A stretch of 64,000 nt of DNA from NCBI GenBank assembly GCA_900552265.1, contig URZE01000004.1:1-64000 (forward strand), in the 5' to 3' direction. Source of the stretch: an uncultured Oscillospiraceae bacterium. GTDB taxonomy: Bacteria; Bacillota; Clostridia; Oscillospirales; Acutalibacteraceae. Shown here one piece after another: positions 1 to 11,142 of the stretch. Every line of letters begins with the position of its first letter. Position 1 is the first letter of the stretch. Made by a program: the position numbers and the translations under genes. Below the pieces are notes generated by a model. That model ran no database searches. It was given only the letters and a program-made list of their open reading frames with translations, and had not been told where the DNA came from.

Positions 1-2
1 AT

Positions 3-635
3 ACGGGTATCACTGAAGAAGATCTTGAAAAACCTTGGGTAAGACATGCTTTTGAGATTTATGGAAATTTAATACGAAAACTTAAGTACAAGAAAGCTCA
101 AGGAAGAAGACTACTTGTAAAATTAAGTGGAAAATGCGAAACTTTAAGTGATGTATATAGACTAGATGTTAATCATAATGTAAAGACTGGCGGAGGAAAT
201 TGCAGAATTTTTACTCACAGAGTTATTTATGAATTCTTAGAAAAATCCAAAAAAGTAGAAGAGCGTGTGGAAATTTACCCACTGGTACTGGATTCGGGTA
301 GTGGCCGTAGTCACATGGTTGATGTTTTCATAGTGGATGGAAAAAAATATGTTATGGATATTACTAACGCTTTGACGCCATCATGTAAGTTTCCGCATAT
401 TTTCACTCTGGAAAGTTATCTTAAATACTATAATTCTCACTGCTTCAAAATAAATAAGTGTGCTGTAGTATTTGAAGATGTTAGCACATTTGAAAAACCT
501 CTTGAGTACAGTTTTTCAGTCTGTTTGGACCCGAATACTGGAAAAAGGTGTGGACTTTTGGTACATGAAGGAAGAGAAACTGTAGATAAAATTCAGAAAC
601 TTTTAGAAGCAGTTAAAATATGGAATGAAGTGTAA
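3..635 (+). CDS. Partial protein with possible Cys/His/Asp (transglutaminase-like) triad
   Basis: The reading frame is open from base 3, so the 5' end lies outside the window. A GTG at 267 looks like a start but sits inside the open frame. A cysteine follows a glycine run (GGGNC, encoded near 202-216), a histidine lies in GRSHMVDVF, and an aspartate follows in YVMDITN, in the order and spacing of a papain/transglutaminase-type Cys-His-Asp triad on adjacent strands. That assignment is inference from motif order and I do not recognise the family by name. The gene ends in two consecutive in-frame TAA codons (633-638). The open frame then continues into the decayed region downstream, so this could be the 5' part of a once longer gene. 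It is not a usual neighbour of the str operon, which suggests an insertion or rearrangement upstream of rpsL. Confidence 0.6.
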   Translation, partial: TGITEEDLEKPWVRHAFEIYGNLIRKLKYKKAQGRRLLVKLSGKCETLSDVYRLDVNHNVKTGGGNCRIFTHRVIYEFLEKSKKVEERVEIYPLVLDSGSGRSHMVDVFIVDGKKYVMDITNALTPSCKFPHIFTLESYLKYYNSHCFKINKCAVVFEDVSTFEKPLEYSFSVCLDPNTGKRCGLLVHEGRETVDKIQKLLEAVKIWNEV

Positions 636-638
636 TAA

Positions 639-1007
639 TATGGTAGGAATGCTTACTCAAATAGGGATATTCCTGAATTACCAAAAACGGAAGAAAAGGT
701 CACGACTGAAGACTGTGGACATGCACTAATTTTGACGGTGGATCTGAAAAGAGAACTATTGATTTAGATGAAATTTTTTCCAAAGTAACGGGTGAAGGTG
801 CTTCTTCTGCACTACCCGTTATTTCTCGTGAAGAATATCGAAAAAAATATATGGATGATGAATTTCACTTTTTGATAAACTGAAGAAAAGTGTTGCTACC
901 AAAAAGATTGTTCGGATTTAGTTTATAGGTTCAGTAAAAGTGGATATATGCTTAGTGATGAAGATGCACGGTGGGTTATTGAACACTATTTTACAGAGGT
1001 ACGTTAA
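639..1007 (+). pseudogene. Frameshifted coding remnant
   Basis: Conceptual translation gives protein-like sequence in several frames in succession: NAYSNRDIPELPK in the frame of the upstream gene from 648, then FDGGSEKRTIDLDEIFSKV from 731 in another frame, then CSDLVYRFSKSGYMLSDED ending at a TAA at 1005-1007. The pieces join end to end only if frameshifts are repaired, and two stops separate them from the gene before. This looks like a gene, or the C-terminal half of the upstream gene, decaying in place. The family is not recognised. Confidence 0.5.
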
Positions 1008-1186
1008 AAAAGATAAGGTATGTAGTCGATTTGTTTAACTTAACAAAACTTAAGTTTGATTCGATTTTTTAGTTTTGATATGTAATTGATTTGTTAATAT
1101 AAAGAAAAATTATTAGTAGTTTTTTGATGTATTGTTAGATTTAAAAATTTTCTTTTACTTATCGGTTAAATTATTTTTATATTTTC

Positions 1187-1216
1187 TTGACAATATAACC
1201 TTAAAAATGGTAAAAT
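1187..1216 (+). promoter_or_regulatory. Predicted sigma-A promoter of the str operon
   Basis: A perfect TTGACA (1187-1192) and TAAAAT (1211-1216) are separated by 18 bases, 55 bases before rpsL. Nothing else in this gap could drive the operon. Confidence 0.75.
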
Positions 1217-1270
1217 TAATCGTTGCATGAGGAATTGTGCAGCGATTTAGTGTATTTAAGGAGGTGTAGT

Positions 1271-1699
1271 ATGCCAACATTTAATCAATTGGTCCGTATG
1301 GGAAGAAAAAGTCACGAAAAAAAGGCTAAAGCTCCGGCTCTTTTAAAAGGATGGAACTCTAAAAAGCGTGAAGCTATAGATCAGACTTCACCGCAAAAAA
1401 GAGGAGTTTGCACAGCCGTAAAGACCGCAACTCCAAAAAAACCTAACTCGGCTCTCAGAAAGATTGCCAGGGTTCGTTTATCGAATGGATTCGAAGTTAC
1501 TTCGTACATTCCCGGAATCGGACATAATCTGCAGGAACATAGCGTTGTTTTGATTCGTGGAGGACGTGTAAAGGATTTGCCCGGTGTGCGTTATCACATT
1601 ATAAGAGGTACCCTTGATGCCCAAGGCGTTGCAAAACGTATGCAAGCTCGTTCCAAATACGGCGCAAAACGTCCTAAAGCAGGTGCGGCCAAAAAATAA
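1271..1699 (+). CDS. rpsL: 30S ribosomal protein S12
   Basis: S12 sits at the decoding centre of the 30S subunit and affects translational accuracy. The 142-aa product begins MPTFNQLVR and contains the hallmark [11 protein letters not shown] segment (streptomycin-site lysine) and the basic C-terminal tail. The ATG at 1271 is chosen because AAGGAGGTG lies just upstream (1259-1267). The longer frame starting at 1223 adds residues that do not fit the family. It is the first gene of a str operon with rpsG, fusA and tuf. rpoC is not directly upstream as it often is; a decayed accessory gene sits there instead. Confidence 0.97.
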   Translation: MPTFNQLVRMGRKSHEKKAKAPALLKGWNSKKREAIDQTSPQKRGVCTAVKTATPKKPNSALRKIARVRLSNGFEVTSYIPGIGHNLQEHSVVLIRGGRVKDLPGVRYHIIRGTLDAQGVAKRMQARSKYGAKRPKAGAAKK

Positions 1700-1721
1700 G
1701 GCTAAAAAGAAACTAATACAG

Positions 1722-1753
1722 CTTTGCATTTAGTACAATGCAGAAGTGTTTTT
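1722..1753 (+). promoter_or_regulatory. Hairpin in the rpsL-rpsG spacer
   Basis: TGCATT (1725-1730) pairs with AATGCA (1737-1742), extended by CTT/AAG across a bulge, and a short T tract follows. It lies in the 141-base gap before rpsG. It could be a weak attenuator, a processing site or part of an S7 target. Ribosomal protein S7 is known to repress translation at this junction in E. coli; whether that holds here is inference. Confidence 0.35.
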
Positions 1754-1840
1754 ATATAGCAGACACCTCTGTGTTGGCAAACGGAAGCTAAATTACTTTC
1801 GAGTACCTATGATATCATTTTTGTGAAGGAGGGAAGACAC

Positions 1841-2311
1841 GTGCCAAGAAGAGGTGCAGTCCCAAAACGTGATGTTTTACAAGATCCGCTTTATAACTCT
1901 AAGCTTGTAACTCGTCTTATTAACAATATTATGGTGGACGGAAAAAGAGGAGTAGCTCAAAGAATAGTCTACAAAGCTTTTGATATAGTCCGCACAAAAA
2001 CAGGCAGAGAACCTTTGGAAGTTTTCGAAGAAGCTATGGAAAACATTATGCCTAACCTCGAAGTTAAAGCAAGGAGAGTAGGTGGTGCAACTTATCAAGT
2101 TCCGATAGAAGTGAGAGCAGACAGAAGACAAACTCTCGGACTTAGATGGCTTACCAATTATTCCAGACTTCGTTCAGAAAAAACAATGGTAGAAAGACTA
2201 TCCGGTGAAATTTTGGATGCTGTAAATAGTACTGGAGCAGCAGTCAAAAAACGTGAAGATACTCATAAAATGGCTGAAGCAAATAAGGCTTTCGCACACT
2301 ATCGCTGGTAA
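1841..2311 (+). CDS. rpsG: 30S ribosomal protein S7
   Basis: S7 nucleates assembly of the 30S head and contacts E-site tRNA. The start is the GTG at 1841 ([13 protein letters not shown]), nine bases after AAGGAGG at 1826-1832. The longer frame from 1823 would place the Shine-Dalgarno sequence inside the gene. The product is 156 aa, the usual length, with the conserved [13 protein letters not shown] and LRWLTNYSR segments and an intact C-terminal AHYRW. It is the second gene of the str operon. Confidence 0.97.
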   Translation: MPRRGAVPKRDVLQDPLYNSKLVTRLINNIMVDGKRGVAQRIVYKAFDIVRTKTGREPLEVFEEAMENIMPNLEVKARRVGGATYQVPIEVRADRRQTLGLRWLTNYSRLRSEKTMVERLSGEILDAVNSTGAAVKKREDTHKMAEANKAFAHYRW

Positions 2312-2435
2312 TATTTGTTTTCGGATTTTGGGGGCGTGCGAGATAAATTATTTAATGGTGATTTTTTAGAATTACATTTTTATTTTGTCGCCCCGATACA
2401 AGTTGATTAATAAATAAATTGAAAAGGAGGATATT

Positions 2436-4511
2436 ATGCCAAGAAAAGTATCGCTCGATATGACTCGTAATATAGGCATTATGGCTCATATTGACGCGGG
2501 AAAAACCACTACAACCGAACGTATTTTGTTTTATACCGGTATAAATCATAAAATTGGTGAAACACACGACGGTGCGGCTACAATGGACTGGATGGTTCAA
2601 GAACAAGAACGTGGTATAACCATAACTTCGGCTGCTACGACGTGCTTTTGGAAAAATCATCGTATAAACATAATCGATACTCCTGGTCACGTTGATTTTA
2701 CGGTAGAAGTGGAACGTTCTTTGAGAGTTCTGGATGGTTCTGTAACAGTTCTTTGTGCAAAAGGCGGAGTAGAGCCTCAATCGGAAACAGTATGGCGTCA
2801 AGCTGATAAATATGGTGTTCCGAGAATGGCTTACGTAAATAAGATGGATATTATGGGAGCAGATTTCTATAATGTCGTAAAGATGATGAAAGAACGCCTT
2901 AAGTGTAATGCAGTTCCGATTCAGCTTCCGATTGGTTCGGAAGATACTTTCAAGGGAATCATTGACTTGCTTGAAATGAAAGCATATATCTACTATGATG
3001 ACCTTGGAAAGGATATTCGTGTAGAAGAAATTCCTGAGGATATGAAGGAATTAGCTGAAAAATATCATGCGGACATGCTTGATCACATTGCTGAAGTTGA
3101 CGAAGATATAATGGAAAAATATCTCGAAGGTGAAGAAATCACAATAGAAGAAATGAAGAAGTGCATAAGAAAATCTACCATTAATAACACTATGGTACCT
3201 GTAACTTGTGGTACTTCTTATAAAAACAAGGGTGTTCAAAAACTCCTTGATGCTATTGTTGACTATATGCCCTCACCGACGGATGTTCCGGCTATTAAGG
3301 GAACTAACCCCGAAACTGAAGAGGAAGAAGAACGTCCTTCATCAGACGAAGAACCATTTGCAGCTTTGGCATTTAAGATAGCCACCGATCCGTTTGTAGG
3401 AAAGCTCTGTTTCTTCAGAGTATATTCGGGTACAATAGAGGCTGGTTCTACTGTTTATAACTCGACTAAGGATAACAATGAGAGATTGGGACGTATTTTG
3501 CAAATGCATTCTAACCACAGACAAGATATCGAGAAAGTTTATGCAGGAGATATTGCTGCTGCGGTTGGTCTTAAAAATACCACTACAGGTGATACACTTT
3601 GCGATCAAAAACATCCTATAATTCTTGAGTCTATGGAATTCCCAGAACCTGTTATAAGGGTTGCTATTGAACCCAAAACAAAAGCAGGACAAGAAAAAAT
3701 GGGATTAGGACTTGCAAAGCTTGCAGAAGAAGATCCGACGTTCAAAGCTTATACCGATGAAGAAACCGGTCAAACCATTATTGCCGGTATGGGTGAACTT
3801 CACCTTGAAATTATTGTTGACAGACTTTTGCGTGAGTTTAAGGTAGAGGCTACAGTAGGTAATCCGCAAGTTGCTTATAAAGAAACAATTCGTAAGAGTG
3901 CTGATGTCGAGGAAAAATATGCTCGTCAGTCAGGCGGACGTGGCCAATATGGACATGTTAAAATCAGAGTTGAACCCAATCCGACAAAAGGTTATGAATT
4001 TGTTAACGAAATCGTCGGGGGAGCCATTCCTAAAGAATACATCCCTGCTGTTGACAGCGGTATCCAAGGTGCTATGCTTTCCGGAGTGTTGGCCGGATAT
4101 AATGTTGTTGACGTAAAGGTAACTCTTTATGACGGTTCTTACCACGAAGTTGACTCTTCGGAAATGGCATTTAAAATTGCCGGTTCAATGGCGTTTAAAT
4201 CTGCTATGAAGAAAGCTGATCCGGTTCTCCTCGAACCTATAATGAAGGTCAGCGTAATAGTTCCTGAAGAGTATATGGGCGATGTAATCGGAGATATAAA
4301 CTCTCGTCGTGGAATGATTCAGGGAATGGAAGCTATGTCAGGAGCTCAGAGAATCAATGCTCAAGTTCCGCTTTCCGAGATGTTTGGATATGCAACAGAT
4401 ATGCGTTCCAGAACTCAAGGAAGAGGTCAATACACCATGGAACCGAGTCATTATGCAGAAGTTCCGAAATCGGTTTCAGAACAGATCATTGCAGGTAGGA
4501 AAAAAGACTAA
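2436..4511 (+). CDS. fusA: Elongation factor G
   Basis: This translocation GTPase moves tRNA and mRNA after peptide bond formation and acts with RRF in recycling. The product is 691 aa, full length. It has the G1 loop [10 protein letters not shown]2 [10 protein letters not shown]3 DTPGHVDF and G4 NKMD near the N terminus, followed by domain II, the domain IV segment GGRGQYGHV and the domain V segment of the bacterial family. An AAAGGAGG site precedes the ATG. It is third in the str operon, with a 124-base gap after rpsG. Confidence 0.98.
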   Translation: MPRKVSLDMTRNIGIMAHIDAGKTTTTERILFYTGINHKIGETHDGAATMDWMVQEQERGITITSAATTCFWKNHRINIIDTPGHVDFTVEVERSLRVLDGSVTVLCAKGGVEPQSETVWRQADKYGVPRMAYVNKMDIMGADFYNVVKMMKERLKCNAVPIQLPIGSEDTFKGIIDLLEMKAYIYYDDLGKDIRVEEIPEDMKELAEKYHADMLDHIAEVDEDIMEKYLEGEEITIEEMKKCIRKSTINNTMVPVTCGTSYKNKGVQKLLDAIVDYMPSPTDVPAIKGTNPETEEEEERPSSDEEPFAALAFKIATDPFVGKLCFFRVYSGTIEAGSTVYNSTKDNNERLGRILQMHSNHRQDIEKVYAGDIAAAVGLKNTTTGDTLCDQKHPIILESMEFPEPVIRVAIEPKTKAGQEKMGLGLAKLAEEDPTFKAYTDEETGQTIIAGMGELHLEIIVDRLLREFKVEATVGNPQVAYKETIRKSADVEEKYARQSGGRGQYGHVKIRVEPNPTKGYEFVNEIVGGAIPKEYIPAVDSGIQGAMLSGVLAGYNVVDVKVTLYDGSYHEVDSSEMAFKIAGSMAFKSAMKKADPVLLEPIMKVSVIVPEEYMGDVIGDINSRRGMIQGMEAMSGAQRINAQVPLSEMFGYATDMRSRTQGRGQYTMEPSHYAEVPKSVSEQIIAGRKKD

Positions 4512-4863
4512 TCAGTAATTTTTTGGAGAGATATATTTTGTGTTGTGAAACAAATGCGGTGTCCTGTAAAAATTTCTCGAAATTTTCATTTAAAGACTGT
4601 ATTTTTGCAAATTGTTTTTGGGTGATGTAGGGTACTCTTTGTATTCGTAGATAAAACTGCAAAAAGATTGTATTTTTGCACTAAGTGGTAACAAAAACTT
4701 TTAAATAACAGTGAAACGTTATTTAATCGGGTTACGGACATCTTTACCAAGATCGTGAAAAGTTAAAGGAGAAAAAACAGGTAAAATTATTTACGGTTGG
4801 ATAAAAATTAAAGTATAAAAAATACAAATTATTTTTAATCTGAAATTTGTAGATAATATTTAG
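4512..4863 (+). other. Non-coding gap between fusA and tuf
   Basis: No reading frame looks like a gene on either strand. GTATTTTTGCA occurs twice (around 4599 and 4670). The second copy forms a hairpin with TGCAAAAA at 4658-4665. No clear terminator with a T run was found after fusA, so readthrough into tuf is possible. Confidence 0.5.
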
Positions 4864-4892
4864 TTGATTTTCAGTTTCATAACTGGTAGAAT
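4864..4892 (+). promoter_or_regulatory. Predicted tuf promoter
   Basis: TTGATT (4864-4869) and TAGAAT (4887-4892) are spaced by 17 bases and lie 52 bases before the tuf start. A private promoter would allow EF-Tu to exceed the expression of the ribosomal protein genes upstream. Confidence 0.6.
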
Positions 4893-4944
4893 CCTATCTG
4901 TCTGTGAAAACATTTATTCAAATAATTAAGGGAGGAAAACTATA

Positions 4945-6147
<1,203 letters not shown>

Positions 6148-6171
6148 TATCTGGATATAAGTTTTTAAGGA

Positions 6172-6204
6172 GTCTACTCACTTAACGGTGAGTAGATTTT
6201 TTTA
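6172..6204 (+). terminator. Rho-independent terminator after tuf
   Basis: TCTACTCAC (6173-6181) pairs perfectly with GTGAGTAGA (6188-6196) across a 6-base loop, followed by a run of seven T. Confidence 0.9.
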
Positions 6205-6268
6205 TAAATAAAAAGTTCATAATCCTAAGACTATGAACTTAATAATTTGTATTTTTAATAGCTGTTAA

Positions 6269-6559
6269 TTAATTTTTTTGTAGTGGTTCCCGAAAACGTA
6301 CTGGTGGGTTCACAACTTCTGGAAATTTGACTCCTTTCAAACGCAGGTATTCGCTAAGTTTTATTAATTTTAACTCATCATTTTTATGTTTCGATTCAAA
6401 AAATTCTTTTGCTTTGTTTTCATCGGGAAATTTGGATAGTGTTTTACCGGTTTCATCAAGTATTTCAGCGCTTTCCCCGAATTTAACCATATAATAAATT
6501 TTTCCGCCTGAAATTGATTCAAGTTCATCATGGTTTAATTTTGAAAGTTCTTTTGGCAT
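6269..6559 (-). CDS. Double-glycine-leader peptide, unknown core
   Basis: The 96-aa product starts MPKELSKLNHDELESISGGK. A leucine/glutamate-patterned stretch ends in Gly18-Gly19, the leader pattern cut by C39-peptidase ABC exporters in bacteriocin and RiPP systems. The remaining 77 residues have no cysteine, are charged, contain KIYYMVKFGES and a proline-rich end (FPEVVNPPVRFREP), and match no family I can name. No transporter, maturase or immunity gene is adjacent. The gene opposes its neighbours and has its own strong promoter. Two other solitary genes in the window (32525-33010 and 45390-45824) share the leader-plus-core design. The leader call is good; export and function are inference. 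Confidence 0.75.
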   Translation of the reverse strand: MPKELSKLNHDELESISGGKIYYMVKFGESAEILDETGKTLSKFPDENKAKEFFESKHKNDELKLIKLSEYLRLKGVKFPEVVNPPVRFREPLQKN

Positions 6560-6621
6560 TTTAAATCACTCCTATTTTGAGAAAATATATAATCAATAAA
6601 AATAAATTGATTATGTAACTA

Positions 6622-6650
6622 ATATTATATAATATGTATTAAAAAGTCAA
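6622..6650 (-). promoter_or_regulatory. Promoter of the double-glycine-leader gene
   Basis: Read on the minus strand, TTGACT (6650-6645) and TAATAT (6627-6622) are 17 bases apart. The first 11 bases, TTGACTTTTTA, are identical in the promoter of the similar gene at 32525-33010. Confidence 0.7.
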
Positions 6651-6709
6651 CCTATTTTAATAATATTTTTGTGATTTAATTTGTTTAAAATTTAATGATT
6701 AAGACTTTG

Positions 6710-6738
6710 TTGACGTTAAATATGAAATGATTTAAAAT
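6710..6738 (+). promoter_or_regulatory. Predicted metK promoter
   Basis: TTGACG (6710-6715) and TAAAAT (6733-6738) are spaced by 17 bases. The leader to the metK start is only about 50 bases, too short for a SAM riboswitch. Confidence 0.65.
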
Positions 6739-6792
6739 TATAATTATATGATAAAGTTATTTTTATAAAATTTAAGAACGGAGCTACTGTGC

Positions 6793-7980
6793 ATGTCCAA
6801 GAAATTATTTACATCAGAATCGGTTACTGAAGGCCATCCGGATAAATTGTGTGACCAAATTTCTGATTCTATTTTAGATGCCATTTTAAAACAAGACCCA
6901 CGAGCTCATGTAGCATGCGAGGTTACTGCATGTACAGGGCTTATCCACGTTATGGGAGAAATTACTACTGACTGTTACATAGATATTGATAAGGAAGTAC
7001 GCAAGGTTATCAATGAAGTAGGGTATAATAATTCACTTTATGGTTTTAACGGTGATACCTGCGGGGTAATAACTTCAATTAATGCTCAATCACCTGACAT
7101 AGCAATGGGAGTAAAACATTCTCTCGAAGAAAAGAACGGTAATTCAGATGCTGAAGATGAAATAGGAGCAGGAGACCAGGGCCTTATGTTTGGTTTTGCG
7201 TGTGATGAAACTCCTGAATTGATGCCTTTGCCTATATCACTTGCACACAAGCTTGCAAAAAGATTGTCGTTTGTAAGAAAACAGGGTATTTTAGAATATT
7301 TGAGACCGGATGGGAAAACGCAGGTCACTGTAGAATATGAAAATGATAAACCTGTAAGAGTTGATACTGTTGTAGTTTCTGCTCAACATTCCGAAGAAAT
7401 AAGTTCTGAGAAAATTTACGGCGATATAGTTAAAAATGTTATCGTACCCATTATACCTTCTGAAATGATGGACAATAACACAAGGATACTTATAAATCCT
7501 ACGGGAAGATTTGTAATAGGAGGTCCTGCGGGCGACAGTGGTCTTACAGGTAGAAAAATAATTGTAGATACATATGGAGGATATTCTCGACACGGAGGAG
7601 GAGCATTTTCAGGAAAAGATGCAACAAAAGTGGATAGATCGGGAGCTTATGCAGCCAGATATATAGCTAAGAATATAGTTGCTGCGGGATTAGCAAAAAA
7701 ATGTGAAATTCAGCTTGCATATGCGATAGGGGTATCTCGTCCGGTGTCAGTACGTGTTGATACATTTGGAACTTCTCGATTTTCCGAAGAAACACTGTCA
7801 TGTGCGGTAAATGAAGTTTTTGATCTGCGGCCGTGTGCGATAATTGAAAAATTTAATCTTAGAGCTCCGATATATTTCCCATTAGCATCATATGGACAGA
7901 TGGGTCGTGAAGACCTTAACGTCGGATGGGAAAAAACAGATAAGTCGGAAGAATTAAAAAAGGCTATGCAAGTCATTTGA
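6793..7980 (+). CDS. metK: S-adenosylmethionine synthetase
   Basis: MetK makes S-adenosylmethionine from methionine and ATP, the methyl donor for the several methyltransferases and the radical-SAM enzyme in this window. The product is 395 aa with N-terminal [30 protein letters not shown], the [13 protein letters not shown] segment and the [10 protein letters not shown] phosphate-binding segment, all intact. ACGGAG lies upstream of the ATG. It is probably co-transcribed with pheS and pheT, which follow closely. Confidence 0.97.
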   Translation: MSKKLFTSESVTEGHPDKLCDQISDSILDAILKQDPRAHVACEVTACTGLIHVMGEITTDCYIDIDKEVRKVINEVGYNNSLYGFNGDTCGVITSINAQSPDIAMGVKHSLEEKNGNSDAEDEIGAGDQGLMFGFACDETPELMPLPISLAHKLAKRLSFVRKQGILEYLRPDGKTQVTVEYENDKPVRVDTVVVSAQHSEEISSEKIYGDIVKNVIVPIIPSEMMDNNTRILINPTGRFVIGGPAGDSGLTGRKIIVDTYGGYSRHGGGAFSGKDATKVDRSGAYAARYIAKNIVAAGLAKKCEIQLAYAIGVSRPVSVRVDTFGTSRFSEETLSCAVNEVFDLRPCAIIEKFNLRAPIYFPLASYGQMGREDLNVGWEKTDKSEELKKAMQVI

Positions 7981-8011
7981 CAATTATAAAAGTAGTGTGG
8001 GGGTAATCACA

Positions 8012-9028
8012 TTGAATATTAATTTGGAATCGGAGATAAGTGATAAAATTTTAGAGCTTAAAAACGGACTAAATTCTTCAAACAGTATAAAAGAAGTAAA
8101 TCAGCTCAAGGATGAGTATTTGAAAAAATACGTAAAAGTTCTTTATTCAGAGTTGAAGAATGTTGAAAATCCTGAAGAAAAGAAACAATTCGGCAAAATA
8201 ATAAATGATTTTAAAAAGAATTGCGAAGAAGTTATAAACAGTGCTCTGGAAAAATTTAAGGGTAACGAAAAGACTTGCGAATATGATGTTACTGTATTTA
8301 AGAACAGTATTCGGCTTGGAAGCGGGCATCCTCTGATAAAACTTTATAAAAAAATTGAGAAAGTATTTATCGGAATGGGATTTTCTGTTGTGCAGGGCCC
8401 GGAGATAGAGCTTGATAAATATAATTTTGAAATGCTTAATCTTCCGTCGCATCATCCCGCCAGAGATATGCAAGATACATTTTATGTTTCGGCTCCTAAT
8501 GTTTTGCTTAGGTCTCATACTTCATCAGTTCAAATAAGAACTATGGAAAAATTTCAACCACCTATACAAGTTATATCTCCGGGTACCGTATATCGTGTCG
8601 ATGATATTGATCCTCAACATACACCTATGTTTTATCAAGTAGAAGGACTTATGGTAGCGGAAAAAATTTCATTTGCCAATCTTAAAGCTGTCCTTATAAG
8701 ATTTTTGAAAGAGGTTTTCGGTGAGGAAACAGCAGTACGTTTCAGACCCACATACTACCCTTATACTGAACCGAGTGCGGCTATAGATATGTCATGTACT
8801 CAATGCGGAGGAAAAGGTTGCAGGACATGTGGTTATTCAGGTTGGATAACGGTTTTGGGTTCGGGTATGGTTCATCCCAATGTTTTGGAAGGCGTGGGGT
8901 ATGACAGTAAAAAATATACCGGATTTGCTTTTGGCCTTGGTCTTAATAGATTTGCTTTACTTTACTATGGACTTGGTGAAATTAGGAAACTTTATGAAAA
9001 TGATATAAGTCTTTGGAAACAAATATAG
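8012..9028 (+). CDS. pheS: Phenylalanyl-tRNA synthetase alpha subunit
   Basis: PheS is the catalytic subunit of the alpha2-beta2 enzyme that charges tRNA-Phe. It has an N-terminal coiled-coil domain for tRNA contact, then the class II catalytic core with motif 2 (SPGTVYRVDDID...THTP-type segment) and motif 3 (GFAFGLGLNRFALL). A short four-cysteine insert, CTQCGGKGCRTCGYSG, lies in the core as in related PheS. The TTG at 8012 is preferred because GTGGGGG lies eight bases before it. The alternative GTG at 7997 has no ribosome-binding site. The product is 338 aa from this start. Confidence 0.95.
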   Translation: MNINLESEISDKILELKNGLNSSNSIKEVNQLKDEYLKKYVKVLYSELKNVENPEEKKQFGKIINDFKKNCEEVINSALEKFKGNEKTCEYDVTVFKNSIRLGSGHPLIKLYKKIEKVFIGMGFSVVQGPEIELDKYNFEMLNLPSHHPARDMQDTFYVSAPNVLLRSHTSSVQIRTMEKFQPPIQVISPGTVYRVDDIDPQHTPMFYQVEGLMVAEKISFANLKAVLIRFLKEVFGEETAVRFRPTYYPYTEPSAAIDMSCTQCGGKGCRTCGYSGWITVLGSGMVHPNVLEGVGYDSKKYTGFAFGLGLNRFALLYYGLGEIRKLYENDISLWKQI

Positions 9029-9043
9029 GGGAGGAGGAATACG

Positions 9044-11110
9044 ATGTTTAAATTTTCATTGAATTGGCTCAGAGATTATTGCGGAAAAGAAATTTCCTTT
9101 GATGAAATTATAAAAAAACTTAGACTTCAGGGATTTGAATTTCAAGGAAGTCAGGAAGTAGACGGTGACATAATTACTGCGATTGAAGTTAAAGCAAACA
9201 GACCTGATATGCTTTCTCATATTGGGATAGCTCGAGAAATAAAAGCCTTTGACGGACTCGACATTCCTCTAATTCCAAAAACTTCGGTCACTGCGAATAA
9301 TGATTTGTTTCCATTAAAAGTTAATGTAAATAAAGATGTTTGTAAAAGATTTTGTGCTGTGAAGCTAAGTAATGTAGATTCTTCGGTTAAAACTCCGGAA
9401 TATATTTCCCGTCGCCTGTCCGTCATGGGTATAAATTCCGTAAATGCAGTTGTTGACATATGCAATTATGTTATGCTTGACTTGGGGCAACCAATGCATT
9501 GTTACGATTTTGATAAGTTAACAAAAAAAGAATTGACGGTTGATAAAATTAAATCTGATCAGACTATAACTACGTTTTCGGGAGAGCAGGCAAAATTAAA
9601 ATCGGGAGATATTGTTATTTCTGAAAATAATGAAGTAAAATGTGTCGCCGGAATTATAGGAACTGATTGTTCATCGGTTTCCAAAGAAACAAGAAATGTA
9701 ATTTTGGAATCTGCTGTATTTGACGAGGTAAGTGTTAGACTTACTTCAAGAAGACTTAAAATTTCCACGCCATCGTCTTTTCGTTTTGAAAGGGGAGTGA
9801 ATTCAAAATCTTCTTTCGATGTTCTTTTTAAATGTGCTGAAATGATTACTGATATTTGTGGTGGAAAAATAGAAGATAATGCTTTTGATTTTTATCCTTT
9901 GGGACGCAAAGATGATTTTTTAGATTTAAATGTGAAACATAACAATGATTTGCTCGGAATTAATCTTGATTCACAGCAGATAATAGAATGTTTGGAAAGA
10001 TATAATTTTAAGTGCTTTCCTGAATCAGAGAGTATTATAAAAGTACAAATCCCCACTTATAGGTTAGACGTCAAACAAGAAGTGGATATCATTGAAGAAG
10101 TTGCTCGAATTTACGGATACGATAATATTAAACCCGTAATGCCAACTATTCAAACTCAGTATAATAAGAATGAAATATGGGATAAATTTGATGTTCTGAG
10201 ACGTATTTTAACAGGATTAGGGTTTAATGAGACAATTAATTATTCGTTTATTCCGCAAGATTCTATGCAATTGTTGGGAATAAGCAAAGGGGAATCTTTG
10301 TATTCTGATGTAATTCTTAAAAATCCTATTGCTTCTGCTTATGCTCTTATGCGTCCAACGATGGTTTATTCCCTTTTAAGCTGTTTAGCTTATAATTATT
10401 CAGTCGGAAACAGTAACCTCGGGATTTTTGAATTAGGAAGAGTTTACTTTAGAAATAATGAATACGATACTGGTTGTGAAGAAAAAGATACTTGTGCTTT
10501 TATGATGTCAGGGATAAGAATTCCTCGTGGTTTTGGTTGCGATAAAGATATAAAATATACGTATTATGATTTGTTAAGTATTCTTAAGGTTATTTTTGAT
10601 GAGTTCGGCCAAGAATTTGAGCTAAAAGAAAATGCTTTAAAATTCTGTAGAGACGGTTCGAGTTACGATATAGTTGTGAATGGAAAACGTATAGGTTTTA
10701 TTGGCGAAATAAATAAAGAAAAACTAAGGAAAGTAAATAATTTAAAACTTATAAAAGATAAAATTTTCTATTGTGAATTTTATTTAAGAGGTATTTCGGA
10801 AAAAATAAAAAAGATTAAATTTGAATCTAAGTATCCTCCAATAAAACGTCTTTATAATTTAGTTCAAAAGAAAGATATTAAATCGCACAGCATTGCAGAT
10901 ATTATAACTTCTTCCGATGAAGTAGTACGTAGTGTTACCGTGCAGGATGTATATAGTGATAAGAGTTTTTCCAGTGAAGAACATGCTGTACTTTATGAAG
11001 TTAATTACTGCAGTAAAGATGCGACTCTTACTTCGGAAAAAATCGAAGAAATAGAAAAACATTTTCTTAAGAAACTTTCTGATAGATACAATATCTATAT
11101 AAAATCATAA
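9044..11110 (+). CDS. pheT: Phenylalanyl-tRNA synthetase beta subunit, short form
   Basis: PheT carries tRNA recognition and editing and partners the upstream PheS; the gap is 15 bases with a GGGGAGGAGG site. The product is 688 aa, against roughly 800 in most bacteria. The N-terminal segment (residues 1-35) runs straight into the B3/B4 editing region (DIITAIEVKANRPDMLSHIG), so the EMAP/OB-fold tRNA-binding B2 domain of about 110 residues is missing. The B5, catalytic-like B6/B7 and C-terminal FDX-ACB domains remain, although the usual FPxVxRD entry to the last domain reads YPPIKRLYN. The loss is seen directly in the sequence. Its effect on tRNA binding or editing is inference. Confidence 0.95.
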   Translation: MFKFSLNWLRDYCGKEISFDEIIKKLRLQGFEFQGSQEVDGDIITAIEVKANRPDMLSHIGIAREIKAFDGLDIPLIPKTSVTANNDLFPLKVNVNKDVCKRFCAVKLSNVDSSVKTPEYISRRLSVMGINSVNAVVDICNYVMLDLGQPMHCYDFDKLTKKELTVDKIKSDQTITTFSGEQAKLKSGDIVISENNEVKCVAGIIGTDCSSVSKETRNVILESAVFDEVSVRLTSRRLKISTPSSFRFERGVNSKSSFDVLFKCAEMITDICGGKIEDNAFDFYPLGRKDDFLDLNVKHNNDLLGINLDSQQIIECLERYNFKCFPESESIIKVQIPTYRLDVKQEVDIIEEVARIYGYDNIKPVMPTIQTQYNKNEIWDKFDVLRRILTGLGFNETINYSFIPQDSMQLLGISKGESLYSDVILKNPIASAYALMRPTMVYSLLSCLAYNYSVGNSNLGIFELGRVYFRNNEYDTGCEEKDTCAFMMSGIRIPRGFGCDKDIKYTYYDLLSILKVIFDEFGQEFELKENALKFCRDGSSYDIVVNGKRIGFIGEINKEKLRKVNNLKLIKDKIFYCEFYLRGISEKIKKIKFESKYPPIKRLYNLVQKKDIKSHSIADIITSSDEVVRSVTVQDVYSDKSFSSEEHAVLYEVNYCSKDATLTSEKIEEIEKHFLKKLSDRYNIYIKS

Positions 11111-11119
11111 TTTGAAATT

Positions 11120-11142
11120 CCACCGAATTTTCGGTGGTTTTT
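11120..11142. terminator. Terminator between pheT and sigG
   Basis: CCACCG (11120-11125) pairs with CGGTGG (11132-11137) and a T-rich tract follows on the plus strand. It lies between convergent genes, so it probably serves pheT and may also slow the opposite transcript. Confidence 0.75.

Noticed and set aside
3871..4116. 81-codon plus-strand frame inside fusA
   Set aside because: It lies fully inside the well-conserved fusA gene in another frame.
6739..6792. SAM riboswitch before metK
   Set aside because: The gap between the predicted promoter and the gene is only about 50 bases and shows none of the needed stems.
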